A DNA stretch of 64,000 bases, taken from Dermacoccus abyssi (GTDB lineage: Bacteria > Actinomycetota > Actinomycetes > Actinomycetales > Dermatophilaceae). The notes below the pieces were generated by a model. The model saw only the letters and a list, made by a program, of their open reading frames with translations. It ran no database searches and was not told where the DNA came from. This document shows positions 60,712 to 64,000 of the stretch, piece by piece. Position numbers and translations under genes: made by a program. The DNA is taken from NCBI RefSeq assembly GCF_003515945.1, contig NZ_QWLM01000014.1, positions 1-64,000 of the forward strand, given 5' to 3'. The first letter of the stretch is position 1. Every line of letters begins with the position of its first letter.

Positions 60712-62012
60712 GGCAGCTCCGGGGGAACGGACACGACGCGCGTCTGCGCCGGATCGAGGTCGAAAAGCGTGGAAAGAACTGCCGCGTAGTCGCTTTCGCC
60801 GACGTTTCCGCCCTGGCCGGCAAGCTCCTTGATGCGCACGGTGGGCGTGTGGAGCAGCTTCTCCACGACGCGGTGCACCGTGAGCTGCACCTGGGCGCGG
60901 GTGGTCTCGTCGAGGTCGGGTACGCGGGTCTCGAGGCGGTTCAGCTCGGCGCTGACGATCTCCGCGGCGTTCGCGCGCAGCGCTGCCACCGTGGGGGCGA
61001 CGCGCTCGGCGCGACGGGCGACGACGAAGTCGGCCACCTCGCTCGTCACGAGGTCCTGGACCGCCTTGATCTCGGCCTCTGCGCCGGGCTGGCCCTCGAC
61101 CTGCGGGCCGAGATCCTCGAAGCCGAGCACGGCCACGCCGCGAACGGCCGCGACCTCGTCGGCGATGTCACGCGGCAGGGCGAGGTCGATGTAAACCTGA
61201 GGGCGGCCGTCAGGGTTGGCGCGGGCGGCCATCGTCGCGTCGATGACGTGACCGACGGCGCCCGTACACGACACGACGAGGTCGGCGGAGGCGAGGGCCG
61301 CGTCGAGCTCCTCGATGGGGCGCGCGTCGCACCCAGCGGCGTCCGCAAGACGACGAGCCGCGTCGTACGTGCGGTTGACGACGGTGACGGAGCCGAGGCC
61401 GTGGCGCACGAGCGTGTGCGTGGCGAGCGAACTCATCGCGCCGGCACCGACGACGACGGCGCGCACCCGCGTGAGGTCACCGAGCATGTTGCCCGACAGT
61501 TCGAGTGCCCGCTCGACGAGCGAGCGGCTGACCGAGTCGATGCCGGTCTCGGAGTGCACGCGCTTGCCGACGCGCAGCGCCTGCTGCACCAGGCGGCTCA
61601 TGACGGGGCCGATACGGCCCGATTCCTGACCTTCGCGCAGGCTGTCGCGCATCTGGCCGAGGATCTGGCTCTCTCCGACGGCGAGCGAGTCGAGGCCGGC
61701 CGCGACGTTGAACAGGTGCGCGACGGCACGCTCGTCGAAGTGGACGTAGAGGTAGTCGCGCAGGTCGGCCATCGGCATTCCGGTGACGTCGGCGAGGGCG
61801 TCGCCGAGTTCGGTGACGGCACCGTGGAACGTCGTGGCGTCGGCGTAGACCTCGACGCGGTTGCACGTCGACAGCACGACGGGCTCGGTGAGGTTCTCGC
61901 CCTTGCCGAGGCGCTCGAGCAGATCGGCCTGGCCCTCGGCGTTGAGGGAGGCCTTCTCGAGCACGGCGAGCGGGGCCGAGCGGTGGGAAAGCCCCAGAAC
62001 AATGACGCTCAA
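60708..62012 (-). CDS. hemA: Glutamyl-tRNA reductase HemA
   Basis: 434 residues, first enzyme of the C5 pathway, reducing Glu-tRNA to glutamate semialdehyde for HemL. GLSHRSAPLAVLEKASL, VLSTCNRVEVYADATTFHG (nucleophile Cys), LFNVAAGLDSLAVGESQILG, RAVVVGAGAMSSLATHTLVR (NADPH site) and the C-terminal dimer helices are conserved. The ATG overlaps the rex stop as ATGA, so synthesis is coupled to the redox sensor upstream. Confidence 0.97.
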   Translation of the reverse strand: MSVIVLGLSHRSAPLAVLEKASLNAEGQADLLERLGKGENLTEPVVLSTCNRVEVYADATTFHGAVTELGDALADVTGMPMADLRDYLYVHFDERAVAHLFNVAAGLDSLAVGESQILGQMRDSLREGQESGRIGPVMSRLVQQALRVGKRVHSETGIDSVSRSLVERALELSGNMLGDLTRVRAVVVGAGAMSSLATHTLVRHGLGSVTVVNRTYDAARRLADAAGCDARPIEELDAALASADLVVSCTGAVGHVIDATMAARANPDGRPQVYIDLALPRDIADEVAAVRGVAVLGFEDLGPQVEGQPGAEAEIKAVQDLVTSEVADFVVARRAERVAPTVAALRANAAEIVSAELNRLETRVPDLDETTRAQVQLTVHRVVEKLLHTPTVRIKELAGQGGNVGESDYAAVLSTLFDLDPAQTRVVSVPPELP

Positions 62013-62689
62013 ACCATGAGCTCCTTCATCTCGCGATCCCCCTGTGGCCCTCGCGCGTTCTGTTCACGAAACGCGAGGATCTGAAGTTCGGTTGCCATGT
62101 CGACGCCGCGCACCTGCACGTCGGAGGGCACGGTGAGCACCGCCGGCGCGAAGTTGAGGATGCTGCGTACCCCCGCGGCGATGAGGCGGTCGGCGACCTG
62201 CTGAGCGGACGGCGCCGGCGTCGCGATGACGCCGATGACGCCTTCGTCCACCTGCGGTACGAGCGCGTCGAAGTGGACGACCTTCTGGCCGCCCACGACG
62301 GAACCGACGACGCGCGGGTCGTCGTCGATGAGCCACTTGATCTCGAAACCCTTGACGCCGATGCCGCCGTACGTGGCGAGCGCGCGGCCGAGGTTTCCCA
62401 TACCGACGATGGCGACGGCCCACTGCCGCTCGAGGCCGAGGGCTCCGGTGATGTGACCGGCGAGGGTGGCCACGTCGTACCCGACGCCGCGCACGCCGTA
62501 GGAGCCGAGCGCGGAAAGGTCCTTGCGCAGTTTCGCGGAGGAGACTCCGGACTGCTCGGCGAGCGTCTCGGAGGAGATGGTGGTGTGGCCGTCGGTGGCC
62601 ACCTCGCGCAGCACCCGGAGGTACACCGGTAGGCGGTTCACAGTCGCGTCCGGGATATCCCGGCGCGCTGCGGCCTGCTCGGTGCTCAC
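62009..62689 (-). CDS. rex: Redox-sensing transcriptional repressor Rex
   Basis: 226 residues. The N-terminal winged helix contains TISSETLAEQSGVSSAKLRK and DLSALGSYGVRGVGYDVATL. The NADH-binding Rossmann domain has VAIVGMGNLGRALATYGGIG, WLIDDDPRVVGSVVGGQKV and VIATPAPSAQQVADRLIAAG. Rex leaves DNA when NADH/NAD+ rises. It heads the hem operon, as in Streptomyces, and a Rex-type site overlaps the predicted promoter, implying autoregulation and redox control of heme synthesis. GTG 62689, with AAAGG upstream. Confidence 0.96.
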   Translation of the reverse strand: MSTEQAAARRDIPDATVNRLPVYLRVLREVATDGHTTISSETLAEQSGVSSAKLRKDLSALGSYGVRGVGYDVATLAGHITGALGLERQWAVAIVGMGNLGRALATYGGIGVKGFEIKWLIDDDPRVVGSVVGGQKVVHFDALVPQVDEGVIGVIATPAPSAQQVADRLIAAGVRSILNFAPAVLTVPSDVQVRGVDMATELQILAFREQNARGPQGDREMKELMV

Positions 62690-62769
62690 GGCGGCGCTAC
62701 CTTTCGTCGGCGTCTGCGCCTGTCGGCGCGTATACCAAACGTCTGCAGAAGGCTCTGCAGGACCCCCCG

Positions 62770-62798
62770 AGCTTAGGACTTAGTGCAACCGTTCACAA
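62770..62798 (-). promoter_or_regulatory. rex-hem operon promoter and Rex operator
   Basis: On the minus strand TTGTGA (-35, 62793-62798) and TAAGCT (-10, 62770-62775) are 17 bp apart. The sequence TGTGAACGGTTGCACT (62782-62797) matches the Rex box TGTGAACGCGTTCACA well in its left half and partly in its right. The leader to rex is about 75 nt. Confidence 0.7.
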
Positions 62799-62871
62799 AG
62801 TCGACCGGACCCCCTTTAGGGCGGAATGGCGCCCCAAACGTGGCACCGAACTGGACAAGGGACCTTTGTCC

Positions 62872-63123
62872 CTATGCGCCCCTCGGCGGCGCGGACAGTG
62901 CCTTGCGGAGCCGGTTCTCATCGACGCGCCAGTAGTCGTGCTGGCGTCCGTCGACCAGTGTGACGGGGATTTGCTCGGCATAGCGGGCAACCAGCTCGGG
63001 ATCGTCGAGCATGTTGAGCTCCTCCCACTCGACGCCCTCCTCACGAGCCACGCGCTCGATGACGGCGCGGGCGTCGTCGCAGAGGTGGCATCCGGGCTTG
63101 CCGATCAATGTAATTCTTCTCAC
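62872..63123 (-). CDS. Glutaredoxin-like protein (DUF836 type)
   Basis: 83 residues with a thioredoxin fold. ITLIGKPGCHLCDDARAVIE carries the CxxC active site (Cys-His-Leu-Cys); EEGVEWEELNMLDDPELVAR, AEQIPVTLVDGRQHDYWRVD with the cis-Pro follows. This family sits near rex and hem genes in many actinobacteria. GTG 63123 has AGGAGG 5 nt ahead, ruling out the longer frame. It is divergent from nothing: it lies downstream of bS22 on the same strand, and upstream of rex. Confidence 0.88.
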   Translation of the reverse strand: MRRITLIGKPGCHLCDDARAVIERVAREEGVEWEELNMLDDPELVARYAEQIPVTLVDGRQHDYWRVDENRLRKALSAPPRGA

Positions 63124-63224
63124 AGATACCTCCTGGTCACCGCTCGTCCACGTGCCGCCGACGTCCACGGCACACGCTGTTCGGGCGAGGCGCGGGGCAT
63201 TCCTATCGCCTCGACGATACGCAA

Positions 63225-63258
63225 GGGCCCCTGCACGCCACGAGTGCGTGAGGGGCCC
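63225..63258 (-). terminator. Terminator after the bS22 gene
   Basis: GGGCCCCT and AGGGGCCC with inner CACGC / GTGCGTG pairing, 21 bp past the stop of the small ribosomal gene. Confidence 0.7.
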
Positions 63259-63278
63259 GAGTGCTCGAAGTGATCAGG

Positions 63279-63377
63279 TCACTTCTTGTTGCGACGCTGG
63301 TGACGCGTCTTGCGAAGCAGCTTGCGGTGCTTCTTCTTGGCCATGCGCTTGCGGCGCTTCTTGATGACGGAGCCCAT
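63279..63377 (-). CDS. Small ribosomal protein bS22 (AURKAIP1/COX24 family)
   Basis: Only 32 residues, extremely basic: MGSVIKKRRKRMAKKKHRKL then LRKTRHQRRNKK. It matches the actinobacterial bS22 protein first seen in mycobacterial ribosomes, with the COX24/AURKAIP1 motif KKRRKRMxKKKHRK. It is easily missed because of its size; the longer open frame to 63521 is not used. TAGGAT at 63484-63489 on the minus strand may be its -10, giving a leader of about 100 nt. Confidence 0.92.
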   Translation of the reverse strand: MGSVIKKRRKRMAKKKHRKLLRKTRHQRRNKK

Positions 63378-63742
63378 GAGTGAACCGTTCCTTACCTTGT
63401 GTCCTTGGCGATGCCCGGGCCGACATTCGCCGATGAATACCAGCGGCGCCACGAGGACGCCCGGCCACGGGAATATCTGCACCATCCTATCGTCAGGCGA
63501 TTTGTCGCGCGAAATCGCCATGCTCCCTTGCCCCGTCTTCCGACTCGGCGACCTCGCAGGCTCGGTCGCCGAGTTCGGTGCGACAGGGCTGCGGGGCGTC
63601 CGCTTCCAGCGTGGTTACGTCACCGAAGAGGGCTGCGGCTTTCGCAGCGGATCACCGCTCACTACCCGCGATGTTGCCTCAGATTCGCGGGACCGGTGCC
63701 CACTCCCCCGCTCAACATCGGATCAAGGGAGCCGCTACGCGG
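63378..63742. other. Intergenic region between bS22 and acuC-like gene
   Basis: 365 bp without a credible gene. It holds the putative bS22 promoter (TAGGAT, 63484-63489, minus strand). I see no tRNA, strong palindrome or coding bias in the rest. Confidence 0.5.
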
Positions 63743-64000
63743 CTAGTCGAACCAGACGTCCAGCCCGTGGAGCGGGAACACGGCTTCGCGGGTGGCCATG
63801 ACGGCTTGGTCGACGGTCGATTCGGGGTGCATTCCGGAAGCCCAGGACTGGAACCAGACGTCGTCCTTCTCGGCGACGCCGTCGCCCATGCGGCTGGGCG
63901 CGGTGCGGCCGGTGATCTCCTCGACGTGGGCGCGCCACTCGTCGGGCGTCTCGGTTTCGAGAGAGATGGGTCGGTCGGCGGCGATGGCCGTGAGGTGCGT
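63743..64000 (-). CDS. acuC: 3' end of acetoin utilization protein AcuC-like deacetylase (partial)
   Basis: The last 85 codons of a gene that enters from the right edge. TPDEWRAHVEEITGRTAPSR, MGDGVAEKDDVWFQSWASG and the terminal TREAVFPLHGLDVWFD match the C-terminal tail of actinobacterial AcuC, a histone-deacetylase-fold enzyme that in Bacillus removes acetyl groups from acetyl-CoA synthetase. The catalytic domain lies outside the window, so the call rests on the tail alone. Confidence 0.7.
   Translation of the reverse strand, partial: THLTAIAADRPISLETETPDEWRAHVEEITGRTAPSRMGDGVAEKDDVWFQSWASGMHPESTVDQAVMATREAVFPLHGLDVWFD

Noticed and set aside
63310-63801. 163-codon + frame across the bS22 gene and the following gap
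   Set aside because: The minus strand encodes bS22 and the acuC tail; the middle shows no coding pattern of its own.

Overview
The window is high-GC DNA from the chromosome of a high-GC Gram-positive bacterium (Actinomycetota). A member of the Micrococcales is plausible; the genus cannot be fixed from sequence alone. Supporting signs are GC-rich third codon positions, a 32-residue bS22-type ribosomal protein, DUF3151, DUF4229 and DUF402 proteins, a complete menaquinone tail (menC, menB, menE, menA), a rex-hemA operon, system II cytochrome c maturation, a class I lysyl-tRNA synthetase, and many start codons placed 6-7 nt behind a TANNNT box, which is the actinobacterial leaderless pattern. I see no rRNA or tRNA gene and no CRISPR array.

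Layout. 1-8.7 kb: an FAD-linked oxidase, then purine synthesis (purS-purQ-purL and purD-purC) on the minus strand, with two decayed genes beside them. 8.8-10.8 kb: a small accessory island with an RCC1-repeat protein, an IS481-type transposase remnant and a higBA-like toxin-antitoxin pair. 11-19 kb: a HelD/HelR-type RNA polymerase recycling ATPase, chorismate mutase, a thioesterase, and a block of exported enzymes (subtilisin, thermonuclease, polysaccharide deacetylase). 19-26 kb: lysS, a DUF402 protein, a TetR regulator with a divergent small membrane protein, purA, and a LuxR-type regulator. 26-29 kb: a cobalamin riboswitch controlling cbiM, a fused cbiN-cbiQ, and cbiO (cobalt uptake). 29-35 kb: fructose-bisphosphate aldolase, an RNA methyltransferase, DedA, a HisN-like phosphatase, menC. 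35-44 kb: TetR, reductases, a paired SMR exporter, menB, an EamA transporter, menE, menA. 43.8-47.2 kb: a metal-efflux operon (ArsR and two CDF transporters) divergent from a DsbA-VKOR oxidative folding pair, with a perfect palindrome between them. 47.3-53.7 kb: one tightly packed operon, hemL-phosphatase-resA-ccdA-resB-ccsB-DUF4229. 53.7-57 kb: MarR-YceI, a deleted Lrp/methionine gamma-lyase pair, and a DUF559 nuclease-like gene bracketed by long palindromes. 57-62.7 kb: the overlapping operon rex-hemA-hemC-cobA/hemD-hemB behind a Rex-type operator. 62.8-64 kb: a glutaredoxin-like gene, bS22, and the 3' end of an acuC-like gene.

Theme. Much of the window supports respiration: menaquinone, heme, cytochrome c assembly, and a redox sensor placed to tie heme synthesis to the NADH/NAD+ ratio. 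The most unusual items are the palindrome-bracketed DUF559 gene and its dispersed repeat family, the CbiN-CbiQ fusion, two genes interrupted by a single in-frame stop, the shared control region between metal efflux and disulfide formation, and the density of predicted leaderless genes.
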